Assembly: GCA_963763015.1 (NCBI GenBank)
Contig: CAVXML010000007.1
Coordinates: 620,001-684,000, forward strand
DNA from: Fodinibacter sp963763015
GTDB lineage: Bacteria > Actinomycetota > Actinomycetes > Actinomycetales > Dermatophilaceae
Length of the DNA stretch: 64,000 nt
Reading direction: 5' to 3'
Positions 33,155-41,227 of the stretch are shown here, piece after piece. The stretch's first letter is position 1. Each line of letters begins with the position of its first letter. The notes under the pieces are model-generated. The model was not told where the DNA came from. It saw nothing but the letters and a program-made list of their open reading frames with translations, and did not search any database. A program made the position numbers and the translations under genes.

Positions 33155-33160
33155 ACGCTA
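33155..33160 (-). promoter_or_regulatory. -10 element (TAGCGT) of a leaderless DUF885 transcript
   Basis: On the minus strand TAGCGT ends seven bases before the GTG at 33147. Confidence 0.45.
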
Positions 33161-33261
33161 CCGCAGCAGCGGCAGCGGCGCCGTCCGAGGTAGGGGGCTG
33201 CCCGACGTCTCCGCGGATGCCGTGGGCCGGGGTGGGTTTCCGACGTGGCACGCGGGCGGCA

Positions 33262-33267
33262 TACCCT
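33262..33267 (+). promoter_or_regulatory. -10 element (TACCCT) of a leaderless MOSC transcript
   Basis: TACCCT ends seven bases before the ATG at 33275. Confidence 0.4.
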
Positions 33268-33274
33268 CCTGTGC

Positions 33275-33946
33275 ATGGCAGCGCACGTGAGGTCGGTGAA
33301 CGTCGGGAGCCCTCGCTCCGGCATCCGGCCACGGGGCGGTGAGAGCTCGATCGACAAGTGGCCCGTGGAGCGCGTCGAGGTGCGAGACCCCGGTCCGAAG
33401 CGTGGTGGCCTGGGGAGTGGCGTCGTCGGCGACGACGTCTCGAGCCGCAAGCACCATGGTGGGTCGCGTCAGGCGGTGTACGCCTTCGCCCGTGAGGAGC
33501 TGGACTGGTGGGGCACCGGCCTCGGGCGGACCCTGCCCGACGGGATGTTCGGCGAGAACCTCACGACCTCAGGGCTCGATGTCGACGCCTCCGTGGTGGG
33601 TGAGCGCTGGCGGGTGGGGTCGGCGCTCCTCGAGGTGACGGGGCCGCGCATACCGTGTGCGACGTTCGCCGCCTGGATCGGGGAGCGCGGCTGGGTGCGA
33701 CGGTTCACCGAACGTGGGCGCACTGGCGCCTACCTCGCCGTTGTCGAGCCCGGCTCCATCGCGGTGGGTGACCTGGTGCAGGTGGTCACCCGCCCGGAGC
33801 TGGGGATCACCGTGCCGGAGGTGTTCCGGGCGCTGATGGGCGACGCCCCCCTGATGGGCCGCGTCCTGGATGCCGGGATCTTGGCTCCCGAGGACCACGC
33901 CAGCCTCGAGCGCCGCCTCGCGGGGCGTACCCCCATCGACCATTAG
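33275..33946 (+). CDS. MOSC-domain protein (YiiM-like)
   Basis: 223 residues with the MOSC beta-barrel pattern: SIDKWPVERVEVRDPG, LPDGMFGENLTTSGLDVDASVVGERWRVGSALLEVTGPRIPCATFAAW, whose Cys is the conserved residue that may carry sulfur, and GAYLAVVEPGSIAVGDLVQV. YiiM-type MOSC proteins use the molybdenum cofactor to reduce N-hydroxylated compounds; that role here is by family only. Its last codons and stop (TAG at 33944-33946) fall inside the first unit of a palindromic tandem repeat array. Confidence 0.88.
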   Translation: MAAHVRSVNVGSPRSGIRPRGGESSIDKWPVERVEVRDPGPKRGGLGSGVVGDDVSSRKHHGGSRQAVYAFAREELDWWGTGLGRTLPDGMFGENLTTSGLDVDASVVGERWRVGSALLEVTGPRIPCATFAAWIGERGWVRRFTERGRTGAYLAVVEPGSIAVGDLVQVVTRPELGITVPEVFRALMGDAPLMGRVLDAGILAPEDHASLERRLAGRTPIDH

Positions 33947-34085
33947 GTCACTCGGGGTACGCGGTTCCGGTACCCCGATCGACCAATAGGTCACTCGGGG
34001 TACGCGGTTCCGGTACCCCGATCGACCAATAGGTCACTCGGGGTAGGCGGTTCCGGTACCCCGACCGACCAATAGGTCACTCCAG
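33927..34085. repeat. Palindromic tandem repeat array A (four units, 43-bp period)
   Basis: Units start with GTAC at 33927, 33970, 34013 and 34056. Each reads GTACCCCGATCGACCAATAG followed by GTCACTCGGGGTAC and a short GCGGTTCCG spacer. Each unit folds on itself: GTACCCCGA pairs with TCGGGGTAC and GACC with GGTC. The first unit overlaps the end of the MOSC gene. Related units lie in opposite orientation at 35107. Confidence 0.9.
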
Positions 34086-34121
34086 GCACTGGCTCGTCCT
34101 GCGCGCCGGCTGAATCGTGGC

Positions 34122-35055
34122 TCAGGCCGCCGCCGTCATGATGCGGAAGTGACGTCGCCAGTCATCGGACAGCACGGGAGGAACCGGGATGCCGTGCGCC
34201 CGCAGCTCCGCCACCAGCCGGCCGAGGAGCTGCTCAGGCCGATCGTAGAGTTCATCTGCCTGGACGACCACGAAGGTCCATCCCTCCTCTGTGCTCAGGA
34301 CGGTGCGCCGAAGCGTGTCGCGTTTGCGCTGCTCCTCAGCGTCGTGCCACCGGCCGTCGTACTCAATGGCGAGCTTCATCTCCTCGAAGCCGAGGTCGAT
34401 GCGGAAGCGTATGTTGCCCTCGGCATCAACGATCCGGATGTCGACCTGCGGTTCGGGCAAGCCTGCCAGAACCATGAGCAGCCGGAGCGCGGTCTCGGGG
34501 ACCGAGTCGACCCGCTCCCGGACGAGTCCGGCGCCGCGAAGCGCCTCCCCGCGGCACTGGCCTGGCCATGCGTTCGCGTAGTGGACCAGATCCGATGGAG
34601 TGCACCGGCCCTTCTTGACCAGTCGGTCTCCGAGCGCCACGAGGTCGACCAACCCGAGGTGTTTGGCGAGGTGGCAGAAGGTCTGGCACGGCGACGTGAC
34701 GGGAAGACCATGGCGCTTCATGGATGTCGAGGCGATGCCGGAACCGGTGTGGCTTCACTCCGCCCAGGCGAAACCGGACGTCGCGCATGAAGGAGACGTG
34801 CGTCCAGTCGTTGTCGGGGACAACACCGCCCCACAGGCGGGCAGCAGTCCAGTGGCTCACCACGCCGCCCTCGGGGCAGGCGAGCAGTGCCGCCCGGGCC
34901 CGGACCACGACGGTGTCCGGCACGCGCGCATCAACGACAACTCCGGTGAAGATCGTCCGGAAGGCGTTGCTTCTCAGGCGGCGCTGTCCGACCCCGAGTG
35001 CCGGTGCCTCTCGGCGCAGGAACGGGCCGAGGACGGGTGGCGACGTGTCCGGCAT
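34122..35055 (-). CDS. DUF559 (endonuclease-like) protein, frameshifted
   Basis: About 310 residues after repair. The N-terminal half (MPDTSPPVLGPFLRREAPAL, ARAALLACPEGGVVSHWTAARLW) is the helical, AbiEi-like region common in such actinobacterial proteins. The C-terminal half is a DUF559/VSR-like nuclease fold: VDIRIVDAEGNIRFRIDLGF, then EEMKLAIEYDGRWHDAEEQRKRD with Asp and Glu in the usual catalytic places, and WTFVVVQADELYDRPEQLL. The frame breaks near 34709-34722: RHRLDIHEA continues as RHGLPVTSPCQTF in the next frame. The gene lies between two inverted arrays of palindromic repeats, which is unusual. Nuclease activity is inferred from fold only. Confidence 0.72.
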
Positions 35056-35106
35056 CCAGGGATGGTGGCACTGACAGGGTGGGGGCTGCCGGCGTCATCC
35101 ACAGGC

Positions 35107-35232
35107 GTACCCGGAGTGACCTATTGGTCGGTAGGGGTACGGGCGGGTGTACCCGGAGTGACCTATTGGTCGGTCGGGGTACGGACGGGTGTACCCGGAG
35201 TGACCTATTGGTCGGTCGGAGTACGGTCAGGA
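35107..35232. repeat. Palindromic tandem repeat array B (three units, 42-bp period)
   Basis: Units start with GTAC at 35107, 35149 and 35191 and read GTACCCGGAGTGACCTATTG then GTCGGTCGGGGTAC plus a spacer. They are the reverse complement of array A units apart from a few changes. Together the two arrays flank the DUF559 gene as inverted arrays. Confidence 0.9.
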
Positions 35233-35561
35233 GCGGAGGGAGGTGCGCCAGGCGCCGGGGCCGTGGGACACCGGTCGTCGCATGGCCACCGAGTGCGCGG
35301 ACCACGGTGAGGTCCGCCCCAGCTCAGGGCCCTGTGGGTCGTGCCCGGCAGCGGCCGAGAGCACCGCCACGAGGGCGGCGACCTCCTCCGGGGTGGCGGC
35401 GCCGCGGACGACGATCGCGGGCGTCTGGTCGGTCACAGGGGCGGGTCCCCCTGAGCTCTGAGCCGGCGCAGCGGTCAAGGGCGGGGTCCCCCTGAGCTCT
35501 GTGCCTGCGCAGCGGTCATAGGGCGGGGTCCCCGTGAGCTCTGAGCCTGCGCAGCGGTCAT
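35227..35561 (-). CDS. accE: Acyl-CoA carboxylase epsilon subunit with triplicated N-terminus
   Basis: Small subunit that stabilises actinobacterial propionyl-/acetyl-CoA carboxylases. The core reads TPAIVVRGAATPEEVAALVAVLS and ends WSAHSVAMRRPVSHGPGAWRTSLRS, a typical epsilon pattern. The ATG at 35561 overlaps the pccB stop (ATGA). From it the first 28 residues are two copies of MTAAQAQSS(R/G)GPRP; a third copy (MTAAPAQSSGGPAP) follows, but one base has been lost just before it (repeat spacings 42 then 41), putting it out of frame. As written, translation would need the TTG at 35478. If the lost base is a sequence error the protein is 111 residues with three 14-residue repeats. Confidence 0.75.
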
Positions 35562-35563
35562 AG
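35427..35563 (-). repeat. Tandem triplication of the accE start region (about 42 bp units)
   Basis: Three copies of a unit containing GACCGCTGCGC, CAGAGCTCA and GGGGACCCCGCC. Start codons of successive copies lie at 35561 (ATG), 35519 (ATG) and 35478 (TTG). All three copies carry a GAGCTC site and a hairpin-capable GGGGTCCCC core. Confidence 0.85.
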
Positions 35564-37186
35564 GGGAATGTTCCCGTGCTTCTTCGGGGGCAGGGAGGCC
35601 CGCTTGGAGCGCAGTGCTCGCAGCGCCTTGGAGACGTTCATCCGGGTGTTCGACGGCGTGATGACCGTGTCGATGTAGCCGCGCTCCGCCGCCACGTAGG
35701 GGTTGGCGAGAGCGTCCTCGTACTGCTTGATGAACGCCGCCCGGGCGTCCTCGACGGAGTCGCCCTTCTCGGCGGTCCTGGCGAGCTCCTTGCGGTAGAG
35801 GATGTTGACCGCGCCCTGGGCTCCCATGACCGCGATCTGCGCGGTGGGCCAGGCGAGGTTGATGTCGGCACCGAGGTGCTTGGAGCCCATGACGTCGTAG
35901 GCGCCGCCGTAGGCCTTGCGGGTGATGACGGTGACGAGCGGCACGGTGGCCTCGGAGTAGGCGTAGATGAGCTTGGCCCCGCGCCGGATGATGCCGTCCC
36001 ACTCCTGGTCGGTGCCCGGCAGGAAGCCCGGCACGTCGACGAACGTGAGGATCGGGAGGTTGAAGGCGTCGCACGTGCGCACGAACCGGGCGGCCTTCTC
36101 CGAGGCGTCGATGTCCAGCGTCCCGGCGAACTGCATCGGGTTGTTCGCGACCACGCCCACCGCGCGGCCCTCGACCCGGCCGAAGCCGATGAGAATGTTC
36201 GGGGCGAACAGCGGCTGCACCTCGAGGAGCTCCCCGTCGTCGAGGACCTTCTCGATCACCTGGTGCATGTCGTAGGGCACGTTGGGGCTGTCGGGAATGA
36301 CCGTGTCGAGGAACCGGTCGTCCTCGGTGACCTCGAGGTCGTTCTCGTCGCCGAAGACCGGGGGGTCCTCCATGTTGTTGCTGGGAAGGTACGACAGCAG
36401 CGCCTTGACGTACTCGATCGCGTCGTCCTCGTCGGTGCCCATGTAGTGCGCGACACCCGACTTGGTGTTGTGGGTCCGTGCTCCACCGAGCTCCTCGAAG
36501 CCGACGTCCTCGCCGGTGACGGTCTTGATCACGTCGGGACCGGTGATGAACATGTGCGAGGTCTGGTCGACCATCACCGTGAAGTCGGTGACCGCCGGGG
36601 AGTAGACGGCACCACCGGCGCACGGCCCCATGACGAGCGAGATCTGCGGGATGACGCCCGACGCGTGGACGTTGCGCCGGAAGATCTCGCCGTACAGGCC
36701 GAGGGAGACGACCCCCTCCTGGATCCGCGCGCCGCCGGAGTCGTTCAGGCCCACCACCGGGCAGCCGACCTTCATCGCGAAGTCCATGATCTTGACGATC
36801 TTCTCGCCGAAGACCTCCCCGAGCGAGCCCCCGAAGACGGTGAAGTCCTGCGCGAACACCGCCACCGTCCGCCCGTCGACCGTCCCGTAGCCCGTGACGA
36901 CGCCGTCGCCGTAGGGCCGGTTCCTGTCCTGTCCGAAGGCCACCGAGCGGTGCCGGGCGTACTTGTCCATCTCGACGAACGTGCCCTCGTCGAGGAGCAG
37001 CTCGAGGCGCTCGCGTGCCGTCTTCTTGCCCCGCGCGTGCTGCTTCTCGACCGCCCGCTCGGACCCGGCCCCGGCGACCTCCGCGACGCGCCGCTTGAGG
37101 TCTGCCAGCTTCCCCGCCGTCGTCGTGGTGTCGATGTCCTTCGGGACGTCAGTGCCGCCGATGGAGTGGGCGTCGCTCTTGGGCAT
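35558..37186 (-). CDS. pccB: Propionyl-CoA carboxylase beta subunit
   Basis: 542 residues, a carboxyltransferase making methylmalonyl-CoA from propionyl-CoA (and often malonyl-CoA). Marks: HRSVAFGQDRNRPYGDGVV, GLNDSGGARIQEGVVSLGLYG, MGPCAGGAVYSPAVTDF, and in the second half FVDVPGFLPGTDQEWDGIIRRGA and TRKAYGGAYDVMGSKHLGAD. The Asp in the second-half acyl-CoA pocket region fits PccB/AccD5-type enzymes. It overlaps accE downstream and is divergent from birA, which supplies the biotin ligase for its alpha partner. The ATG at 37186 follows a TAGGCT box by six bases. Confidence 0.95.
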   Translation of the reverse strand: MPKSDAHSIGGTDVPKDIDTTTTAGKLADLKRRVAEVAGAGSERAVEKQHARGKKTARERLELLLDEGTFVEMDKYARHRSVAFGQDRNRPYGDGVVTGYGTVDGRTVAVFAQDFTVFGGSLGEVFGEKIVKIMDFAMKVGCPVVGLNDSGGARIQEGVVSLGLYGEIFRRNVHASGVIPQISLVMGPCAGGAVYSPAVTDFTVMVDQTSHMFITGPDVIKTVTGEDVGFEELGGARTHNTKSGVAHYMGTDEDDAIEYVKALLSYLPSNNMEDPPVFGDENDLEVTEDDRFLDTVIPDSPNVPYDMHQVIEKVLDDGELLEVQPLFAPNILIGFGRVEGRAVGVVANNPMQFAGTLDIDASEKAARFVRTCDAFNLPILTFVDVPGFLPGTDQEWDGIIRRGAKLIYAYSEATVPLVTVITRKAYGGAYDVMGSKHLGADINLAWPTAQIAVMGAQGAVNILYRKELARTAEKGDSVEDARAAFIKQYEDALANPYVAAERGYIDTVITPSNTRMNVSKALRALRSKRASLPPKKHGNIPL

Positions 37187-37192
37187 GCTCCG

Positions 37193-37202
37193 AGCCTAGC
37201 CT
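37193..37202. promoter_or_regulatory. Overlapping divergent -10 elements of pccB and birA
   Basis: Minus-strand TAGGCT (37193-37198) ends six bases before the pccB ATG; plus-strand TAGCCT (37197-37202) ends seven bases before the birA GTG. The boxes overlap by two bases, so the two polymerases cannot occupy both at once. Confidence 0.55.
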
Positions 37203-37209
37203 TGCCCCC

Positions 37210-37977
37210 GTGAGCCCGATGCCCGACCCACGACCCCTGGCGGCGCCCTCGGTCACGCCCGGCGAGCCATGGCTCCCCATGGAGGTCTTCGACCGCCTCG
37301 GGTCGACCAACGACGAGGTGCGAGCGCGGCCCCGGACCTGGCGGGTCGTCGTCGCCGAGCGGCAGGATGCCGGACGCGGTCGCCTCGGGCGCTCGTGGAC
37401 CACGACTCCCGGCACGGGGCTGGCCGTGTCGGTGCTCGTGCCGCCGCCGGTCTCCGGACCCTCGTGGGTGCCGCTGCTCGCCGGGCTCGCGGTGCACCGG
37501 GCCGTGGCCGAGGTGGCCCGGGTGGAGACGAGCCTGAAGTGGCCCAACGACGTCCTCGTGCCGGCCGACGCCGACCGCAAGGTCGCCGGTCTCCTGTGCG
37601 AGTGGACCCCCGCGGGGGTGGTCGTCGGGCTCGGCATCAACGTCGGCACGCCGCGGGAGGACCTGCCGCTCGAGAGCGCCACCTCGCTCCGTGCCGCCGG
37701 TTCCGGCGAGGTCGACCGCGCCGCGGTCCTCACGGCGTACCTCGTGCACCTGGCACGGCTCCTCGCGGACGACACCGGCCCGGGGGGCGGACCACAGGCC
37801 GCGTACGCCGCCGCCTGCTCGACCCTGGGTCGTGAGGTCGAGGTGCACGAGCCGGGCGGGGTGGTGCGCACCGGGGTGGCGACAGGGGTCGACGGAGCGG
37901 GCAGACTGGCCGTGAGGACGAGCGACGGTTCGTACGCGGTGTCCGCCGGAGACGTGGTGCACGTCCGGTCCCGCTGA
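37210..37977 (+). CDS. birA: Biotin-[acetyl-CoA-carboxylase] ligase
   Basis: 255 residues. Attaches biotin to the carrier Lys of acyl-CoA carboxylases. Seen: VFDRLGSTNDEVRARP, VVVAERQDAGRGRLGRSWTT (the ATP/biotin GRGRxGR loop), LKWPNDVLVPADADRKVAGLLCE, and VVGLGINVGTPR. There is no N-terminal DNA-binding domain, so it is a class I ligase and not a repressor. GTG start at 37210, 23 bases from the divergent pccB start. Confidence 0.93.
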   Translation: MSPMPDPRPLAAPSVTPGEPWLPMEVFDRLGSTNDEVRARPRTWRVVVAERQDAGRGRLGRSWTTTPGTGLAVSVLVPPPVSGPSWVPLLAGLAVHRAVAEVARVETSLKWPNDVLVPADADRKVAGLLCEWTPAGVVVGLGINVGTPREDLPLESATSLRAAGSGEVDRAAVLTAYLVHLARLLADDTGPGGGPQAAYAAACSTLGREVEVHEPGGVVRTGVATGVDGAGRLAVRTSDGSYAVSAGDVVHVRSR

Positions 37978-37988
37978 GAGGAGGTGGG

Positions 37989-39095
37989 ATGCCCAGCGAC
38001 GACGCCGAGCCGGCAGGGAGTGTGTCGCCCGGTGGTGGACTGGCCACCGACGCCGACCTCGCCGCCCGGGTCGAGCACGCGCTGCTCGGGCGGCCCGCCT
38101 CGATGGGCCGCGCGGAGGTCTCGGCGGGGGCCGGCGTCGAACCGGCGACAGCCCGCCGGTTCTGGCACGCCATGGGGTTCCAGAACGTCGACGACCACGA
38201 GGCGATGTTCACCGAGGCAGACCTCGAGGCCCTCAGGAGGGTGGCCCGCCTCATCGGGGAGGACCAGGTCAGCGAGGAGCTCGCGCTGGGGATGACCCGG
38301 GCCTTCGCCCGCACGTCCGACCGGCTCGCCGTGTGGCAGACCCAGCTCGTCGCCGAGTCGCTCACCTCGCCGTTCTCCGAGGAGCTGGAGGGACGCGACA
38401 GCCGCTCGGTGCCCGAGCCGCGGATCGCGGCCGACGCGGCCCAGCTTCTCGCCGCCGTCTGCGACGACATGGAGCCGCTGCTCGTCTACGTCTGGAGGCG
38501 CCACCTCACGAACGCCATCGCCCGCATGCTCGCGGATGCCGACCCGGCCGTGCACTCCGACCCTTCCGCTCCGGTGCGCGTCGTCGGATTCGCCGACCTC
38601 GTGTCGTTCACCTCGTTCGTGCGCCGGATGAGCGAGCGGCAGCTCGCCCGCCTGGTGCAGCGCTTCGAGCTCCTCGCGAGCGACGTCATCACCGAGCACG
38701 GCGGCCGGGTCATCAAGACCGTGGGCGACGAGGTGCTGTTCGTCCACACCGAGGTGGCCGCGGCATCCGCGATCGCGCTCGACCTCGTCGACGCCATGGC
38801 CGAGGACGAGCTGCTGCCTCCCGTCCGCGTGGGCCTGGCTCACGGCAGGGTCGTCTCCCGCCTCGGTGACGTCTTCGGCCTCACCGTGAACAAGGCCAGC
38901 CGGATCACCGCCGTGACCCCGTCGGGGCACGTCTACGTCGAGGACGAGATGGCGCGGCTCCTCGGAGAGGTCTCTGGGTTCACGGTCACCGAACGGCGGC
39001 GGCGCGTGCTGCGCGGCATCGGGGTGGTGACCATGCACGAGCTCCAGCGAGCCCCGGGGGGCCGGGGCCTCGCCGTGCGCGGCGCCCGCGCGTGA
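37989..39095 (+). CDS. Class III adenylate/guanylate cyclase-like protein
   Basis: 368 residues. Residues about 25-190 are a helical sensor-like region (GVEPATARRFWHAMGFQNVDD, LGMTRAFARTSDRLAVWQTQ). The catalytic domain begins VVGFADLVSFTSFVRRMSERQ (metal Asp in FADLVSFT) and continues VIKTVGDEVLFVHTEV (second metal Asp) and VRVGLAHGRVVSRLGDVFGLTVNKASRI. The metal-binding pair is present, so it may be active; it makes cAMP in most relatives. ATG at 37989 has a strong GAGGAGGTGGG site. It follows birA closely and may share its message. Confidence 0.88.
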   Translation: MPSDDAEPAGSVSPGGGLATDADLAARVEHALLGRPASMGRAEVSAGAGVEPATARRFWHAMGFQNVDDHEAMFTEADLEALRRVARLIGEDQVSEELALGMTRAFARTSDRLAVWQTQLVAESLTSPFSEELEGRDSRSVPEPRIAADAAQLLAAVCDDMEPLLVYVWRRHLTNAIARMLADADPAVHSDPSAPVRVVGFADLVSFTSFVRRMSERQLARLVQRFELLASDVITEHGGRVIKTVGDEVLFVHTEVAAASAIALDLVDAMAEDELLPPVRVGLAHGRVVSRLGDVFGLTVNKASRITAVTPSGHVYVEDEMARLLGEVSGFTVTERRRRVLRGIGVVTMHELQRAPGGRGLAVRGARA

Positions 39096-39096
39096 C

Positions 39097-39102
39097 TACG
39101 AT
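39097..39102 (+). promoter_or_regulatory. -10 element (TACGAT) of a leaderless response-regulator transcript
   Basis: TACGAT ends six bases before the ATG at 39109; no ribosome site. It begins right after the cyclase stop. Confidence 0.5.
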
Positions 39103-39108
39103 CGGCGC

Positions 39109-39783
39109 ATGACCAAGGTGCTCCTCGCCGAGGACGACCCTGCGATCTCCGACCCGCTGGCGCGGGCGCTGCGTCGCGAGGGCTACGACGTCGACGTGTG
39201 CACCGACGGCGAGACCGCCCTTGCCGAGGCGCTGCTCCAACCGGACCTGCTCGTCCTCGACCTGGGCCTCCCGAAGATGGACGGCCTCGAGGTGTGCCGC
39301 CGGCTCCGTGCGCAGGGCAGCAACGTCCCGGTGCTGGTGCTCACCGCTCGCGCGGACGAGGTCGACACCGTCGTCGGTCTGGATGCCGGTGCCGACGACT
39401 ACGTGACCAAGCCCTTCCGCCTCGCCGAGCTCCTGGCCCGGGCCCGGGCGCTGCTGCGGCGCGGCGTCGTCGAGCCTCCGGCGGGCGAGGACCTCGTACG
39501 GATCGACAGTGACAGCCGGCGCGTGTTCCTGCGTGGCCAGGAGGTTCAGCTCACCGGCAAGGAGTACGAGCTGCTCAAGGTGCTCGTGAGCAACCGGGGC
39601 AAGGTCGTCTCCCGCGAGAAGCTCATGCGCGACGTCTGGGACAGCGCCTGGTACGGGTCGACGAAGACCCTCGACATGCACATCTCCGTGCTGCGCCGGA
39701 AGCTCGGTGACGACGCCTCCCAGCCCAGCTACATCACGACCATCCGAGGGGTCGGGTTCCGCTTCGACGCCCCGGAGGAGTGA
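39109..39783 (+). CDS. OmpR/PhoB-family response regulator
   Basis: 224 residues. Receiver domain with acidic pocket LLAEDDPAI, phospho-acceptor Asp in LLVLDLGLPKMDG (about residue 51), LVLTARADEVDTVVGLDAGADDYVTKPF (conserved Thr and Lys), then a winged helix: VQLTGKEYELLKVLVSNRGKVVSREKLM, SAWYGSTKTLDMHISVLRRKLGD, ITTIRGVGFRFD. It pairs with the histidine kinase that starts three bases after its stop. Target genes are not evident. Confidence 0.95.
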   Translation: MTKVLLAEDDPAISDPLARALRREGYDVDVCTDGETALAEALLQPDLLVLDLGLPKMDGLEVCRRLRAQGSNVPVLVLTARADEVDTVVGLDAGADDYVTKPFRLAELLARARALLRRGVVEPPAGEDLVRIDSDSRRVFLRGQEVQLTGKEYELLKVLVSNRGKVVSREKLMRDVWDSAWYGSTKTLDMHISVLRRKLGDDASQPSYITTIRGVGFRFDAPEE

Positions 39784-39786
39784 GAC

Positions 39787-40809
39787 GTGCGTCGGGTCCT
39801 CCTCGGGACGGCCATCCAGGCGGTGGTGACCACGCTGGTGCTCGTCCTCGTCGTCCTCGCAGCCCTGCTGGCGTGGGGCGCGGGTCCGGGGGAGTGGGCT
39901 GGGGCCGACCTCGCGGGGTGGGATGCCGGCCTACCGACCGTCGTGGTCGTCGTGCTGCTCGCCCTGGTCCTTGCGGGGTTGCTGGCCCTCTGGGTCTCGA
40001 CGTGGCTCGCCGGGCGGCGGGCCGACCGGGTGGGGTGGTTCATCGACACCCTCGGGGAACGGGCGGAGCAGCTGGGGCCCGGTGACCCGCGCCCGGTGCC
40101 GCTGAACTCCGGCATCGAGGAGGTGGACCGGCTGGACGCGGCCCTCGCGCGCGGCGCCGAGCAGAGCGCGCGGCGGCTGGCGTCGGAGCGCGACTTCGCG
40201 GCCGACGCCTCGCACCAGCTGCGCACCCCGCTGACCGCGCTGCTGATGCGCCTCGAGGAGATCGCCTCGACCAGTGACCTCGCCGTCGTCGAGGAGGAGG
40301 CGACGATCGCGATCGGCCAGGTCGAGCGCCTGAGCGGCGTGGTCGACGACCTCATGAGCCGCACGAGGAGCGGGGCCGAGACGAGTCCCACGGTGTCGCT
40401 GGACTCGGTGCTCGCGGCGCTCCAGCGGGAGTGGCAGCCGGCGTTCGCGGCCGCGCGCCGCAGCATCCACGTCCGGGGGGAGCGAGGGCTGGGGGTCCGG
40501 GCAACACCGGTCGCCCTCGCGCAGATCCTCACCACGCTCCTCGAGAACTCGCTCACCCACGGGCGGGGCACGGTGGAGATCTCCGCTCGGCGAGCGGGGC
40601 CGTCCGTGGTCATCGAGGTGGCCGACGGTGGTGAGGGGGTGCCCGCCGCCATCGCGCCGCACGTCTTCGAGCGCTCGGTGTCGTCGACCGGCACCGGGCT
40701 CGGGCTCTCCCTTGCCCGCGACCTGGCCGAGGCAGCCGGCGGCCGGCTCGAGCTCGTGCGCGCCCGGCCGCCGCTCTTCGCCCTCTTCCTCTCCGGGAGT
40801 GAGCTCTGA
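39787..40809 (+). CDS. Sensor histidine kinase
   Basis: 340 residues. Two membrane helices (about 10-32 and 50-72) enclose a very short external loop of some 18 residues, so it may sense a membrane or envelope signal instead of a bound ligand. HAMP-like linker, then the His box DFAADASHQLRTPLTALLMRLEEI, N box LTTLLENSLTHGRG, and G boxes VADGGEGVPAAIAPHVF and STGTGLGLSLARDLAEAAGG. GTG start with GAGGAG inside the end of the regulator gene. Confidence 0.93.
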   Translation: MRRVLLGTAIQAVVTTLVLVLVVLAALLAWGAGPGEWAGADLAGWDAGLPTVVVVVLLALVLAGLLALWVSTWLAGRRADRVGWFIDTLGERAEQLGPGDPRPVPLNSGIEEVDRLDAALARGAEQSARRLASERDFAADASHQLRTPLTALLMRLEEIASTSDLAVVEEEATIAIGQVERLSGVVDDLMSRTRSGAETSPTVSLDSVLAALQREWQPAFAAARRSIHVRGERGLGVRATPVALAQILTTLLENSLTHGRGTVEISARRAGPSVVIEVADGGEGVPAAIAPHVFERSVSSTGTGLGLSLARDLAEAAGGRLELVRARPPLFALFLSGSEL

Positions 40810-40884
40810 CCCTGGGCGGTCGCGGCGACGGATCCCGTTGGGCTGGTCCGACCGGGAGTCTGGTCGGGCCGGTGGGGGCAGGGG

Positions 40885-40890
40885 TAGCGT
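40885..40890 (+). promoter_or_regulatory. -10 element (TAGCGT) of a leaderless transcript
   Basis: TAGCGT ends seven bases before the GTG at 40898. Confidence 0.4.
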
Positions 40891-40897
40891 CCGCCTT

Positions 40898-41227
40898 GTG
40901 TCCACGCGCACGTGGTGGTTCGGGGTCGCGGTCGCGGTCCTCCTCCTGGCCCTCGGGGTTGCGGAGGGGGTCCGGGTCGTGAGGAGCGGGGACCTCAGCG
41001 GCCTGCCGTTCTGGCTCGGCACCCTCCTGGGTGCCGGCGCGTGCGTGCTCGCGGGCACGCTGCTCTCGGCGCGCCGGCCCGGGCTCGGCTTGGCCCTGAC
41101 CGCCACGGGGTGCCTCGTCGCCATGGTGCCGACCGCCTGGACACTCGTGGTCCCCGTCCTGCTGCTCGCGCTCCTGGTCGTGACGGCGCTCGACGTGCGG
41201 GCGCGGGCTGCGGCGCGTCCTGCCTAG
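40898..41227 (+). CDS. Small integral membrane protein of unknown function
   Basis: 109 residues with three to four hydrophobic helices (WWFGVAVAVLLLALGVAEGV, FWLGTLLGAGACVLAGTLL, GLGLALTATGCLVAMVPTAW, VVPVLLLALLVVTAL). No family is recognised. The GTG at 40898 is chosen because of the -10 box just before it. Its TAG stop shares the CTAG at 41224-41227 with the converging gtrA-like gene. Confidence 0.65.
   Translation: MSTRTWWFGVAVAVLLLALGVAEGVRVVRSGDLSGLPFWLGTLLGAGACVLAGTLLSARRPGLGLALTATGCLVAMVPTAWTLVVPVLLLALLVVTALDVRARAAARPA

Noticed and set aside
33927..35232. CRISPR array
   Set aside because: The repeated units are contiguous and nearly identical over their whole length; there are no unique spacers and no cas genes. 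They are self-complementary tandem repeats.
35427..35563. CRISPR or iteron-like array
   Set aside because: Three copies of a coding start region only; explained by tandem duplication at the accE start.
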